Below, piece after piece: positions 33,577-44,913 of a DNA stretch of 64,000 nt (the first letter of the stretch is position 1; every line of letters begins with the position of its first letter). The DNA is from Rhabdophis nuchalis. Taxonomy: Eukaryota > Chordata > Lepidosauria > Squamata > Natricidae. A program made the translations under genes and the position numbers. Under the pieces are notes generated by a model that was not told the origin of the DNA, searched no databases, and saw only the letters and a program-made list of their open reading frames with translations. Where the stretch lies: contig CM077644.1 of NCBI GenBank assembly GCA_039707465.1, positions 102,315,375 through 102,379,374 on the forward strand. The letters run 5' to 3'.

Positions 33577-36483
33577 CTAACCTAGGCCGGCCAAGCGGAA
33601 AAAGTGTGTTTTTAATTTTTGACGGAACGAACGGAGGTCCGTAGTTGTTCTAATCTCGGGGGGAAGGTTGTTCCAGAGGGCTGGGCCCTCCACAGAGAAG
33701 GCCCTTTCCCTGGGCATCGCCCGCTGGCATAGCCTAGTGGACGGCACCCGGAGAAGTCCCTCTCTGTGGGAGCAAATCGGCCGCAGGGATGTATGAGGCA
33801 GGATCTGATCCCGCAGATAACTAGTTCCCGTGCCATGGAGCGCTTTAAAGATGGTAACTAACACCTTGAAGCGCACCCGAAAGACGACAGGCAGCCAATG
33901 CAGCTCGCGCAAGAGCGGTGTTATGTGGGTAAACCTTGAGGTTCCCATTATTGCTCGCGCGGCTGCATTCTGGACAAGCTGAAGTCTTCGGGTGCACCTC
34001 AAGGGGAGCCCCATGTAGAGAGAGTTACAATAGTCCAGTCGGGATGTCACGAGGGCATGAGTGACTGTGCAAAGGGCATCCCGATCCAATAGGGGACGCA
34101 ACTGGCGTACCAGGCGAACCTGGTAAAACGCCCTCCTGGCCACGGCCATCACTTGATCTTCCATGGACAGCCGGGTATCCAGGAGGACGCCCAAGTTGCG
34201 TGCCCCATCCACAGGGGTGAGGTGTTCGTCCCCTATGGCCAGTGATGGAGTCAACTGGTTGTACCGGGATGCCGGAAACCACAGCCACTCGGTCTTGGAC
34301 GGGTTGAGTCTGAGTCTGTTACTTCCCATACAGGCCCGCACGGCTTCAAGGCACCGGCACATCACCGCTACGGCATCGTTGGGGTGGTTTGGGGTAGATA
34401 TATACAGCTGCGTGTCGTCAGCGTAGAGGTGGTACTCTACCCCAAAACCACGGATGATCTCACCCAGCGGCTTCATATATGTGTTGAACAGGAGAGGAGA
34501 GAGGACCGACCCCTGAGGCACCCCACATGTGAGGGGTCTCAGGGTCGACCTCTGCTCTCCTGCCAACACAAATTGCGATCGACCGGAGAGGTAGGAGGAG
34601 AACCACCGTAATACGGTGCCCCTCACCCCCAACCCCTCCAGCCGATGCAATAGGATACCATGGTCGATGGTATCAAAAGCCGCTGAGAGGTCTAATAGGA
34701 CCAGGATGGAGGAGCAACCCCCATCTCTGGCCCTCCAGAGATCATCTACCAACGCAACCAATGCCGTCTCGGTGCTGTGCCCGGGCCAGAAGCCGGACTG
34801 GCGCGGGTCCAGATAATCAACTTCCTCCAAGTGACGGGGAAACTGTTGTGCCACTACACTCTCTACAACCTTCACCAGAAAGTGAAGGTTGGAGACCGGA
34901 CGGTAGTTAACCAATAATGCTGGGTCCAGAGAGGGCTTCTTAAGGAGGGGCCTCACCATAGCCTCTTTAAGGGAGGCGGGCAAGAAACCCTCACTCAGAG
35001 AAGCGTTGACAACCTCCTGGAGCCAGCCTCGTGTCACCTCCCAGGATGCCAGTACAAGCCAGGAGGGACACGGGTCCAATAAACATGTGGTGGCTTGCAG
35101 TCGCCCACGTAACCTGTCCATATCCTCGGAAGTAACAGAGTCAAACTCTTCCCACAAAACTGTCTCAAGACCTGCCTCGGGGCATCCCACTGGACCATCG
35201 ATGGAGACTAACTCGCTCTGAATCTGAGCGATTTTATCCTGCAGATAAATCCCAAATTCCTCTGCTCTACCCTGTAATGGGGTTTCCCACACCCTCTGTT
35301 GAAGGAGGGAGTGGGTCACCCTAAACAGGACGGGAGGGCGGTTATCTGCGGATGCTATGAGAGTGGCACAATGATGGCGTTTGGCCACTCTCAGCGCCAC
35401 AAGGTAAGTCCATAAATGGGCTCTCACCTGTGTTCGGTCAGATTCAGACCGAGTAGACCTCCATCTTCTCTCTAGGCATCTCTTGTGGCGTTTCATCACC
35501 CGCAGCTCCTCGGTAAACCAAGGAGCCAGGGTGGTTCGCCGCCGCAAGAGAGGCCGCAAGGGCGCAACCGGATCCAAGGCTCCCGTGGCCGCAGTATTCC
35601 ATGCGGCCATGAGGTCCTCCATCGGGGCGCGGGTCAGGGATACAGGAAGTGGCCCAAGCACCGTCTGGAACCTGTCAGGGTCCATCAGGGGCTTGGGGCG
35701 GAACCAAATAGGTGACTCAGGTTCCGCCTCCCCGCGGTGGGGTGTAGCGATTGGAAAGTCGAGCCGGAGAAGTGAGTGGTCTGACCATGACAGGGGTGTG
35801 ATGACTATATCCCCTATACCCAGATCACTCTTCCATTGGCCCGAGACGAAGATTAGATCCGGCGTATGTCCACCTTCGTGGGTGGGGCCCTGAATTACTT
35901 GGGTCAGGTCCATGGCCGTCATGGAAGCCATGAACTTCCGAGCTGCCTCCGATGATTCGTCCACCGATGGCAGATTAAAGTCCCCCATGACTATCAGTCT
36001 GGGGGTCTCAACTGCCATCGTAGCGATCACCTTGAGGAGCTCGGGCAGGGCTGCTGTTACATAGTGGGGAGCCAGGTATACAACCAGCAAGCCCAACTGC
36101 CTCCCTAGGCCCCACTTCACGCAGAGGGACTGACAACTGGTGGTCTGTGGCACAATGGTCTCTCTCGGCTCTAGACCTTCCCTAACAATGACCGCTACCC
36201 CTCCACCCCTGCCTAGGGCCCGGGGCTGATGAAAAACACGGTAACCTGGTGGGCACATTTCAACGAGGGGGAGTCCTCCCTCGTGGCCCAACCAGGTCTC
36301 CGCAATTCCCACCAGGTCCGGCTCCCCCTCTGACACAAGGTCATACATGAGGGGGGCTTTGTTGACCACGGACCTGGCATTGCAAAACATCAGCCGCAGG
36401 CCCTGGCACTGTACTCCCCGACCACCTAGCCTGCGGGGGTTGTGGCACCTGACCGTCTGCAACCAACGGCCACGCGCCCCCAT
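33577..36483 (-). CDS. L2 endonuclease/reverse transcriptase, intact ORF
   Basis: A 968-residue frame with no interruption. It would nick target DNA and reverse transcribe L2 RNA. The APE-type endonuclease covers about residues 28-245: LMFCNARSVVNK, GIAETWL (catalytic Glu), GGGVAVIV, VMGDFNLPSVD (DFN near 167) and SWSDHSLLRLDF (SDH near 233). The reverse transcriptase covers about 480-760: NYRPVSNLHFLVKVVE, SGFWPGHSTETALVAL, LLDLSAAFDTIDHGILLHRL (Asp near 596), CGVPQGSVLSPLLFNTYM and YHLYADDTQLYI (DD near 686). The C-terminal region ends KLKTHFFRLAGLG. The Trp in SGFWPGHS is Arg in the copy at 2009-2485, a CGG to TGG change that could harm activity. The frame stays open upstream of this Met to a TAG near 36675, so translation may start earlier. 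Confidence 0.88.
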   Translation of the reverse strand: MGARGRWLQTVRCHNPRRLGGRGVQCQGLRLMFCNARSVVNKAPLMYDLVSEGEPDLVGIAETWLGHEGGLPLVEMCPPGYRVFHQPRALGRGGGVAVIVREGLEPRETIVPQTTSCQSLCVKWGLGRQLGLLVVYLAPHYVTAALPELLKVIATMAVETPRLIVMGDFNLPSVDESSEAARKFMASMTAMDLTQVIQGPTHEGGHTPDLIFVSGQWKSDLGIGDIVITPLSWSDHSLLRLDFPIATPHRGEAEPESPIWFRPKPLMDPDRFQTVLGPLPVSLTRAPMEDLMAAWNTAATGALDPVAPLRPLLRRRTTLAPWFTEELRVMKRHKRCLERRWRSTRSESDRTQVRAHLWTYLVALRVAKRHHCATLIASADNRPPVLFRVTHSLLQQRVWETPLQGRAEEFGIYLQDKIAQIQSELVSIDGPVGCPEAGLETVLWEEFDSVTSEDMDRLRGRLQATTCLLDPCPSWLVLASWEVTRGWLQEVVNASLSEGFLPASLKEAMVRPLLKKPSLDPALLVNYRPVSNLHFLVKVVESVVAQQFPRHLEEVDYLDPRQSGFWPGHSTETALVALVDDLWRARDGGCSSILVLLDLSAAFDTIDHGILLHRLEGLGVRGTVLRWFSSYLSGRSQFVLAGEQRSTLRPLTCGVPQGSVLSPLLFNTYMKPLGEIIRGFGVEYHLYADDTQLYISTPNHPNDAVAVMCRCLEAVRACMGSNRLRLNPSKTEWLWFPASRYNQLTPSLAIGDEHLTPVDGARNLGVLLDTRLSMEDQVMAVARRAFYQVRLVRQLRPLLDRDALCTVTHALVTSRLDYCNSLYMGLPLRCTRRLQLVQNAAARAIMGTSRFTHITPLLRELHWLPVVFRVRFKVLVTIFKALHGTGTSYLRDQILPHTSLRPICSHREGLLRVPSTRLCQRAMPRERAFSVEGPALWNNLPPEIRTTTDLRSFRQKLKTHFFRLAGLG

Positions 36484-36839
36484 CCGGGAGGATGGAACTT
36501 GTCTCCCCTCGGGTCTGCCTCTCCCTGCAACCCTCTGGATGAGTAGACCCTCAATGGAAGCGACTCGTATTTCCCCCCTCCCAGTGGATCCTTCCGCCTC
36601 CTTCCGCCCTCTGCTGGCCCGGCCCTTTTCCTTCTTACTCGTCTCGACCTGTCTATACCCTCCCCATCCTGGTACCCCCTAAAATAGACAACAATTTACA
36701 CACTAAAAAACCCCTGAGACCGCACTTCGCCCACCTCTCCGGATTAATAAATCCCTCATCAAGGCGGGCCCTCGTTAAAGCGGAGGGCCAAACCTGCGAA
36801 AGCGGGGACTCCCGCAGTAATAGTAGGTCTGCTTTAGAG
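36484..36839 (-). promoter_or_regulatory. L2 5' leader, partly open in frame
   Basis: On the minus strand, frame with the ORF remains open for about 63 codons upstream of its first Met (GRGEIRVASIEGLLIQRVAG, basic and Arg/Gly-rich) until a TAG near 36675. Beyond it the leader to about 36839 is GC-rich (GCGGAGGGCCAAACCTGCG on the plus strand). It may hold the internal promoter; no motif proves this. Confidence 0.45.
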
Positions 36840-36861
36840 TACATTTGATACTCTAAAGTAT

Positions 36862-36947
36862 CAAAGGCTACAATTAATCTTTGCATAGCACATACTGTCC
36901 AAAGGCTGGCCAAAGGCTACAATTAATCTTTGCATAGCACATACTGT
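36862..36947 (+). repeat. 37-bp direct repeat
   Basis: CAAAGGCTACAATTAATCTT plus 17 further bases occurs exactly twice, at 36862-36898 and 36911-36947, with a 12-bp spacer (CCAAAGGCTGGC) that is itself a partial copy of the unit start. Confidence 0.95.
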
Positions 36948-37242
36948 ACCCCAATTGTAGATTTAAGGCACCCCACATTCAAAACTGGTGATCAGCCAAA
37001 TCTATAACAAACCAAGAAAGCAAGATTTTCTCTTTTCCTCTCCTCCCTGTCACCTTCCTTCAAACTGGTGCCTCTCTTCCTTGCCTTGCCATTCTGTGAG
37101 CATGCAACACTTTACTTACATATGGACAATTATTCCCTTAAGTCAGAAATGTACAACCTGAGGGTTCAGGTATGCATGAAGTTCCTGAAAGCCTAAGTGT
37201 GATCCACTCATAGTCCTCTTTCCATGCTTTATCTCTGTATAG

Positions 37243-37866
<624 letters not shown>

Positions 37867-38689
37867 TCTATTACTCTTATAATTAGCTTAGCATTGTAAA
37901 AATGTGGCATTAGCAGGATGTTGGTGGTGTTGGTAACTATGTTTGATTATTACTCTGTTCTCCTCCAATGAAAAAAACTTCACACATGAAAACTTCAACT
38001 AAAAAAATCCTGCTGTCAGGGTTCCAAGTAAAAAATTCTTGGTTCCAAGATAAAATATGTTGTTTTGGCTATAAGTTCCCCTCTATCACAATTCCCCCCT
38101 CCCTATCCCTCAGTTCCAGTGTGGCACCACTAAAACGATCAAAATGGCTTCAGTTAGGTTAGCTTCAGGGTTGACACCTCTACTATTATTTCTTTCTTTT
38201 CCTTGTTATTAATCTAATATATCCAGAATTAGTATTCAGGATCAGATAAACTGTACTGATATACACTGTAACTAATTGAGCCTTAAGAAAATCAGCAGTA
38301 TTAACACAATCCAATTCTGTATTACACATTTATGCTATTAAATTGTGTGCATTGATACCTGAAACTGTGATAAATACGTAAGTAACCATCAAAAAAGAGG
38401 TAGGTAGCATGCAACATTTAATTACTTACACTTAGATTAATTACTTGAAACATTATTAGTAATTTCTACTTCAAATATTTTATTAGTTTATTAAAATATA
38501 AAATATAAAAGTACAAAGAAAAATGAAAATAATGGGAAAATAGGGAAAGAAAGGGGGAAGAGAAAAAGGTATAGGGTAAGGGGAAAAGAGAAAGAAAATA
38601 ATTGACTTTCAAAGCCTTTTGATGCAGTAAAATAAGGTGGTAACATGGAATCTCAATATTTTACTTTTGTATAATACAAAATTAGGCCT
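37867..38689. other. Unannotated sequence
   Basis: The A-rich stretch at 38465-38620 could be the remnant of a LINE 3' end, but there is no decisive motif. No gene seen. Confidence 0.4.
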
Positions 38690-39050
38690 TTGAACTATGG
38701 TGTTGGAGAAGACTCCTGTGACTCCCTTAGACTGCAAGGCGATCAAACTGGTCAGTCCTAGGGGAGATCAACCCTGACTGCTCTTTAGAAGGCCAGATCC
38801 TGGAGATAAAACTCAAGTACTTTGGCCACCTAATGGGAAGGAAGGAGTCACTGGAGAAGAGCCTAACACTGAGGAAGATTGAGGGCAACAGAAGAAGGGG
38901 ACGATAAAGAATGAGGTGGCTAGATGGAGTCACCAAAGCAGTAGGCATGGACTCCAAAGGATGATAGAGGACAGGAAGGTCTGGAGGAATGTTGTCCATG
39001 CGGTCGCGATGGGTCAGACACGGCTTCAGAACTAACAACAAGCCATTTCT
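38690..39050 (+). mobile_element. BovB (RTE) LINE C-terminal fragment
   Basis: Plus-strand reading with a few breaks gives the BovB end: AFELWCWRRLL-like, SLRLQGDQTGQS-type text in other frames, LKYFGHLMGRKESLEKSLT, RWLDGVTKAVGMD and VHAVAMGQTRLQN. It is related to the copy 1.7 kb downstream in the same orientation. Confidence 0.75.
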
Positions 39051-39315
39051 ATAACAACAAACTTATCTAATCAGCAAAATCTAAAATCAAAGTTTCAAAA
39101 TTTCATTTTTTCTCCATCTCAAGCATAAAGTCAAAAGCAGTCTGAAACATTATTAGTAATTTCTAGAGGAACCGTATCCAAGCCTCGATATGGTAGAACT
39201 TTTCCCCATATTTCCTTTCTTTGGAACAGCATCGAAGAAGGAGGTCTTTCCGGAGCAAGGGACAATACTTGCTTTTGTCAGAGACAAAGGGGCCAGATTC
39301 AATAATAATACAATA
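39051..39315. other. Unannotated short gap
   Basis: Between BovB and CR1 ends; no feature seen. Confidence 0.4.
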
Positions 39316-39506
39316 ATACAATAGCAGAGTTGGAAGGGACCTTGTAGTTCTTCTAGTCCAACCCCCTGCGTGGGCAGGAACCTTATACCATTTCAGACAA
39401 ATGGCTATCTAACATCTTTTTAAAGACTTCCAGGGTTGGGGCATTCACAACTTCTGGAGACAAGCTGTTCCAGAGGTTAATTGTTCTAACTGTCAGGAAA
39501 TTCAGT
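39316..39506 (-). mobile_element. CR1 LINE 3' end
   Basis: AATAGCAGAGTTGGAAGGGA, GTCCAACCCCCTGCGTGGGC and CCATTTCAGACAAATGGCTA are the CR1 terminus and last codons (AC-terminal SEMV-type end), closely matching 49860-49985 in reverse. Confidence 0.88.
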
Positions 39507-40375
39507 GACTGTTCACCATATATGATATATTCAACTTGTGGGATTTTCTCACAAGGAATTGTTCAGCATCCATAGTTAGAAAAAGCTTTCTCAAGTGCTC
39601 TATATCTACAGATGAAATAATGTTCCTAAAGAAGATTGACAAGTGATACCATGATTGAGTCTGTTAAATGGTTTTAAAAGACTTATTTTTTTTAAATGAG
39701 TCTTTAAATACCTGGGATGATTCAGTCTATAGTTTTTATTTTCTCCAAGTAAGTGCTATTAGTCCAGCTTGCCAAGGTGAGAATCCACTGTTGTTCCATG
39801 CAAGAATTTCCTTCAACACAATTGGTAAAAGGGAAACCATCACCTCTTTTGGTAACTGATCCCACTGCCAATTTGTTCTCAGTTAGGATTAATAATAATA
39901 ATAATATAAAAACATTTTAGTCAACTATGGTTTCTTGTAACTTACAGCCATAATTCCATGTTTTGTACTCTGGGATGATAGATAATAAATCTCAGACTTT
40001 TATCACATACGTTTTTCAAACACTCCCAAAGCAGTAAATATTCCCTTAGTCATTTTCCCACTCAATATTAAACATATCAACTTCCCTCAGTCACAACCTA
40101 ACACTTAGTCACCAGATTTTTCCCCCTTGCTCTTCTATGTGTTTGTTCCAGTTTTGCTGAAGCTTTTTAAACATTTGATATTCTAAATTTTTAAATAAAA
40201 ACAAATCTAAATAAAGAAATTAAAATATGCTTGCTCCTGGGGAGGAAATCTATGGCAAATCTAGACAGCATACTAAAAAGCAGAGATCATCCTGCCAACA
40301 AAAGTGCATATATAAATCAGATTAAAATACAAACTAACTATATTAGTTAAGAAATAACAAAACCCATGTTATTTG
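39507..40375. other. Unannotated sequence
   Basis: No gene or clear repeat seen. Confidence 0.5.
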
Positions 40376-40845
40376 CCCCTCAATAGTCAAGGCTATGGTT
40401 TTCTCAGGTTCAATGTATGGCTGTGAAAATTGGACCATAAAAAAGGCTGAGTGTCAAAGAATTGAGGCCTTTGAACTCTGGTGCTGGAGAAGACTCTTGT
40501 GAGTCCCTTGGACTGCAAGGCGATCAAACTGGTCGGTCCTAGAGGAAATCCATCCTGACTGCTTTTTAGAAGGCCAGATCCTGAAGATGAAATTTAAATA
40601 CTTTGGCCACCTAATGAGAAGAAAGGATTCACTGGAGAAGAGCCTAATGTTGGGAAAGATTGAAGGCAAAAGAAGAAAGGGATTACAGAGAATAAGATGG
40701 CTGGATGGAGTCACTGAAGCAATAGGCATGAGCTTAAATGGACTCCAGAGGATGGTAGAGGACAGGAAGACCTTGAGGAACATTGTCCACGGGGTTGTGA
40801 TGGGTCAGACACAACTTTACAACTAACAACAAAAAATAAACACAA
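40376..40845 (+). mobile_element. BovB (RTE) LINE 3' end
   Basis: Reads KAMVFSGSMYGCENWTIKKA, IEAFELWCWRRLL (then a stop), SVLEEIHPDCFLEGQILKMK, FKYFGHLMRRKDSLEKSLML and NIVHGVVMGQTQLYN before the stop at 40824-40826. These are the C-terminal region of the BovB polyprotein. Only the last ~150 codons are present, with one in-frame stop after CWRRLL. Confidence 0.85.
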
Positions 40846-41095
40846 TATTCAAGGTAGGATTTGACCCATACAGAATGTAGTCAAAATATTACCTTCTGAA
40901 ATTCGTAACTATACTTCTGAGGCTATCTATGGTTGCATTTGCCATATTTGTAGTTATATCATGCTTTTGACTCAACCACAGTTCTAAAAACCTTTCCCAC
41001 CATTATTATTAGCAATACAAATCAACCTCCATCTTATATTTTAGGTAAATGAAGAACCAATTTCATTGTAATTTTAGTACAATGACAATAAAGAT

Positions 41096-43021
41096 CTAGC
41101 CGGAGGAAGATGCCACCTATATAACATTTTGTATATGTTTTCCTTATATGCAATTGACATTGTTAATTTTAGAGGTTTTTTCCAAATTTCTTCCCATTTC
41201 TCGAGATCAATTGAGTGTTCCAAATTTCTCCCCCAGGCAATCATTGAATCCTTAATCACTTCCTCTCCGATCCAACACTCTAATAGGAATTTATAAAATT
41301 TGGACAAGAGCTTCTCATCGTTCCCTGTAAATATTTTGTCTAATTCTTGCAGAGAGTTATAGATTCCCCCCTTATTTCTATCCTTATCTACTCTAGATTG
41401 AATCAAATTGTAAGACCACCAGTCTAGGTCACAGCCTAGGGCTATCAATTCACTTCGGGATTTCAATCTCCCTGCAGAGTCCAACAATTCTTGGTAAGTT
41501 AGGGGTGTAGTTCTGTTATAAAGAGTTGGGTACATCATCGCCTCTAGAGGCGATAGCCACCTCGGGGCCATCAAATAAAATGCATTTCTGACTCGTTCCC
41601 AAGTACTCATCAAAATTCTACAGAGGTAGTGATCCATGAAATGTTTATATTTTTGGGGGTTCTCCTGACTCAAAAAGAAATGCCACCCCCGTTGCAAATT
41701 ATGGCCCTCAAGTATGAGGATTCTCCTCCTTCTTAACAAAGCCCAGTCTCTAACCCAGGATAGAATGGCTGCTTGATAATAAAGATCCCACTTTGGTAGA
41801 CCAAAACCTCCCCTAGCTGAAGATTCCTGGAGCATTTTCAGTTTTATCCTGGGTTTCTTATTCTGCCAAATAAATCTGCGTACGCAGTGGTCCAGAGACT
41901 GAAAAAACTTGGTATCTAATGGGGCTGGAGCGGTCTGGAAGAGAAAGACCCATTTAGGTAGAATATATGTCTTGACTGCTGCCATCCTGCCTAATAACGA
42001 TAATTGTAATCCCTTCCAGTTTTCTAGCCTCTCTCTAGTTTGGGTGAGGAGTTTTGAGTAATTGTCTTCTTTAATAGTGGAACACTTAGGGGAGAGCCAA
42101 ATACCTAAGTATTTCACTTTTTTGGCTATCTGAATTTCTAATGTTTCTTCCAACTGCATCTTTTTAGTCATCAACAAATTTTTAGCTAAGATCTTAGTTT
42201 TTTCTTTCTTTATTTTTAGCCCTGCTACCTTCCCATATGCCTCCAGCTCTTGTAGTAAAATCGGTCCCGATTCCAATGGATCTTCCAACACGAATATCAG
42301 GTCGTCAGCAAAGGCTTGCAATTTATACTCCTCCTTTCTAAACCTTGGTCCTTTAATTCCTTGATTTCTTCTAATCACATCCAATAATGGTTCAAGTGTT
42401 AAAATGAATAATAACGGAGATAAGGGGCACCCTTGTCTAGTGCCTTTTCCTATATGTATCTTTTGGGACTCCTCACCATTAACAAGTATTTTCGCTACCT
42501 GTTTTGAATATATAGTTTGAATTGCCTTGATAAACTTCTCTCCAAATTCCATTTTACTTAGTTGTGCAAACAAAAATCTCCAACTCACTCTATCAAAAGC
42601 TTTTTGTGCGTCTGCGAAAACCAGAGCTGCCTCCCTATTGGAGTTACACTCATAATATTCCAATATGTTTAATATAATTCTCACATTGTCTTTAAGTTGT
42701 CTATGAGGTAGGAAGCCATTCTGGTCTCCGTGAATGTACTCGTTAAGAAAGGATTTTAATCTCTTTGCTAAAATTGCGGATAATAATTTGTAGTCTGCAT
42801 TAAGCAGGGAAATCGGCCTATAATTGCTTATCAGGGATGGATCTGTGCCTTCCTTTAATATTAGTGTAATATACGCTTCAGACCATGAGACTGGCATTTG
42901 ACCAAGGGACAGCACTTCGTTACATACTTCAGTCAGGAATTTACCTAAGGTCTTGAAAAGAATTTTATACAGTTCTACCGGCAGACCATCTGTGCCTGGG
43001 GTCTTCCCCCCTTTTTGTCTT
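41096..43021 (-). pseudogene. L1 ORF2 reverse transcriptase segment, inverted
   Basis: More than 630 codons are open. They start inside the RT N-terminus (KTPGTDGLPVELYKILFKTL) and include NYRPISLLNADYKLLSAILA, GDQNGFLPHRQLKDNVRIIL, FADAQKAFDRVSWRFLFAQL (first Asp), TRQGCPLSPLLFILTLEPLL and LQAFADDLIFVLEDP (catalytic DD). After the RT come KKVKYLGIWLSPKC, LSLLGRMAAVKTYILPKWVF, FIWQNKKPRIKLKMLQES and GGFGLPKWDLYYQAAILSWV. The endonuclease was lost by truncation, and the frame leaves L1 at the inversion point, adding RSLLSLY from flanking DNA. Intact catalytic residues and no stops point to a recent insertion. Confidence 0.9.
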
Positions 43022-43028
43022 ATCGAAG

Positions 43029-43457
43029 ATGTTCCCAGAGACCTCTCCGTTCTGTTGGAAATGTAAGGTAGCTCTGGGAACTTATTTCCATACTTGGTGG
43101 ACTTGCCCTCGAGCAGGAATATATTGGACCAGAATCCGAAATTGGCTTTTCGAAATTACTGGCTGTAGAATTAAGTTGATTCCGGAAACGTTCTTACTAG
43201 GCATGAAACCAGATAATTTAAACAAATCTAATTGGTATTTAACTCTCCACATCATTATTGCAGCTAGAATTGCTTTTGCCCAAAAATGGAAATCCAGTGA
43301 CATTCCATCAGAGTCAATATTAATCGCTAAAATTATGGACTGTGCAGAAGCAGACAAGCTTACCAGCCTATTGAGAGACAAACAAGATTCGCTATTCTAT
43401 GTGTGCTGGGATCGCTGGTACGCTTGGCTACAAAGGAATTTAAAGAAGCGGACTTAA
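43029..43457 (+). pseudogene. L1 ORF2 C-terminus, direct-orientation part
   Basis: 142 open codons with the Cys-rich motif CWKCKVALGTYFHTWWTC, then ETFLLGMKPDNLNKS, HIIIAARIAFAQKWKSSDIP and the end DRWYAWLQRNLKKRT. It continues the protein of the inverted segment at 41096-43021. The 3' untranslated region runs to 43701. Confidence 0.9.
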
Positions 43458-43711
43458 CATTGCTGATTTAGAATCTCTATATGCTTTGATTACACCCCTT
43501 CACTTTGTCCTGGTTTCTTTCATATATTTTTTTCCGCCTTTCTTATTAGAGATATGTATTAAATTAATAAGTGGTAAATGTTAGTTATAGTGCTATAACT
43601 CTAGTTATATTGTAATACTCTCTGCAATCACTTTGTATCATTTAATGTCTTATTCTGTAAGCTTTTGCTTTTTAATGATTCAATAAAAAATTAAAAAAAA
43701 AGACAATAAAG

Positions 43712-43712
<1 letters not shown>

Positions 43713-43778
<66 letters not shown>
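43713..43778 (+). repeat. (ATT)n microsatellite
   Basis: About 22 perfect ATT units directly after the L1 target duplication. Confidence 0.97.
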
Positions 43779-43781
<3 letters not shown>

Positions 43782-44445
43782 ATGCCTTTGTACCAAATAA
43801 ATTTCATTCTATTATTTTCAACTATGTATGTATTAAGATCAAATGATTCTTCCTATCTTTCAAGTATTAGTTAACGCTTTTTGTTATGTGCAGGTAAGAT
43901 AATTATCAACATGGCTTTTGTCTACATATCTTGATCTCTCTTCCCAGTTTGAAGGAATTTTTTGATGAAGATTGCTAGAATCTAATTTTCAAATCTGTGA
44001 AAGATTTCCCTAATAGATAATAAGTGAATCCATCACAGATTGGCATCCAGCCCATACCCACAATTGCTAATCATAATCTCAGAAGATACAGTATTTATCC
44101 ATTGACAAAATATTATGCTTTGCTGAAGTCACAATATATATTATACCCCTCATTAGCTAAACAAAATATGAAATAAAATACAGTAGCCTGAAAAGAGTTG
44201 CTGTCAACAAATCTGTGCTAATCTCTGATAACCCTGCATTATTTTCAAAATGTTTATGGATCAATCCCATTATGATCTAAAATCTTTTCAAGAATTGATG
44301 TCATATCATCTTCTGAATCTTCTCTTCCTCACATTTTGAAGATATGGATAATGTTTGCCCTCCTCCAATTATTTTGTACGTCATCCAGATACTCAAAAAC
44401 AATGGTTATAGATTCATTATTTCCTGTAGATGACTTCAACAGATC
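43779..44445. other. Unannotated sequence
   Basis: No gene or clear repeat seen. Confidence 0.5.
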
Positions 44446-44453
44446 CTCTAGAT

Positions 44454-44905
44454 CCGTGATGGCACATGCATACAGAGCCATTTCTGAGGGCACACAAGTT
44501 ATTGCACTGGCAACTCCAACACATATGTGCACACTGGCAAGCTGATTTTCGGCCATTTTTCACCCTCTGGAGGCTTCAGGGAAACCCCCTGAAGCCTACG
44601 GAGGGCAAAAACTGCCCAGCATGCAAACCGGAAGTTCAGGAACAAATTTCCGGGTTGCCCATTGGGCCATTTGTTTCCCTCTGGAGGCTTTAGGAGGCTT
44701 TCCTGAAGCCTGCAGAGGGCAACAAATGGCCCAAAGGCGCCTCCTGGAAGTCCAGAGGGTTCAGTGAGGCCTGCACACATGCACGGGGGGTTATGTGCAA
44801 GCTCAGGGGGAGGGCATTGCATTATGGGGATGGCCACACACAGGCACGACCCCCCATACTCTCCCCACTTTTGGCATGTCTCAACAAAAAGGTTAGCCAT
44901 CACTG
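44454..44905. mobile_element. hAT element (452 bp)
   Basis: An exact 8-bp target duplication, CTCTAGAT, lies at 44446-44453 and 44906-44913. Inverted ends are CCGTGATGGC and TTAGCCATCACTG. Internal repeats of CCTCTGGAGGCTT / GAAGCCT(A/G)C(G/A)GAGGG make the interior partly palindromic. No transposase. Confidence 0.88.
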
Positions 44906-44913
44906 CTCTAGAT

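Larger units (their letters stand above)
33366..36839 (-). mobile_element. Near full-length L2 LINE
   Basis: About 3.5 kb. The 3' end has (AAT)n at 33366-33390, TCCCCAAAGGGACTCGGAGC and AGTGCACAGG; the ORF fills 33577-36483, and a GC-rich leader extends to about 36839. It is the longest and best preserved of about fifteen L2 copies here. The exact 5' end is not certain, and no target duplication is evident. Confidence 0.88.
41096..43701. mobile_element. Young L1 LINE with 5' inversion (twin priming)
   Basis: GACAATAAAGAT occurs at 41084-41095 and 43702-43713 as the target duplication. Between them the 3' part of an L1 lies on the plus strand (about 43022-43701, ending CAATAAAAAATTAAAAAAAA) while the preceding 1.9 kb of the same L1 lies inverted on the minus strand (41096-43021). 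The inverted part stops at RWHLPPAR and the direct part starts at KMFPETSP. In L1 these are almost adjacent, so the inversion lost only a few bases. That is the signature of twin-primed reverse transcription. Confidence 0.92.

Noticed and set aside
34163..35893. Plus-strand frames opposite the intact L2 ORF
   Set aside because: They are antisense shadows of the GC-rich L2 coding region.
33577..36483. Domesticated host gene
   Set aside because: The ORF sits in a normal L2 context with its 3' end and microsatellite tail, and sister copies occur throughout the window.
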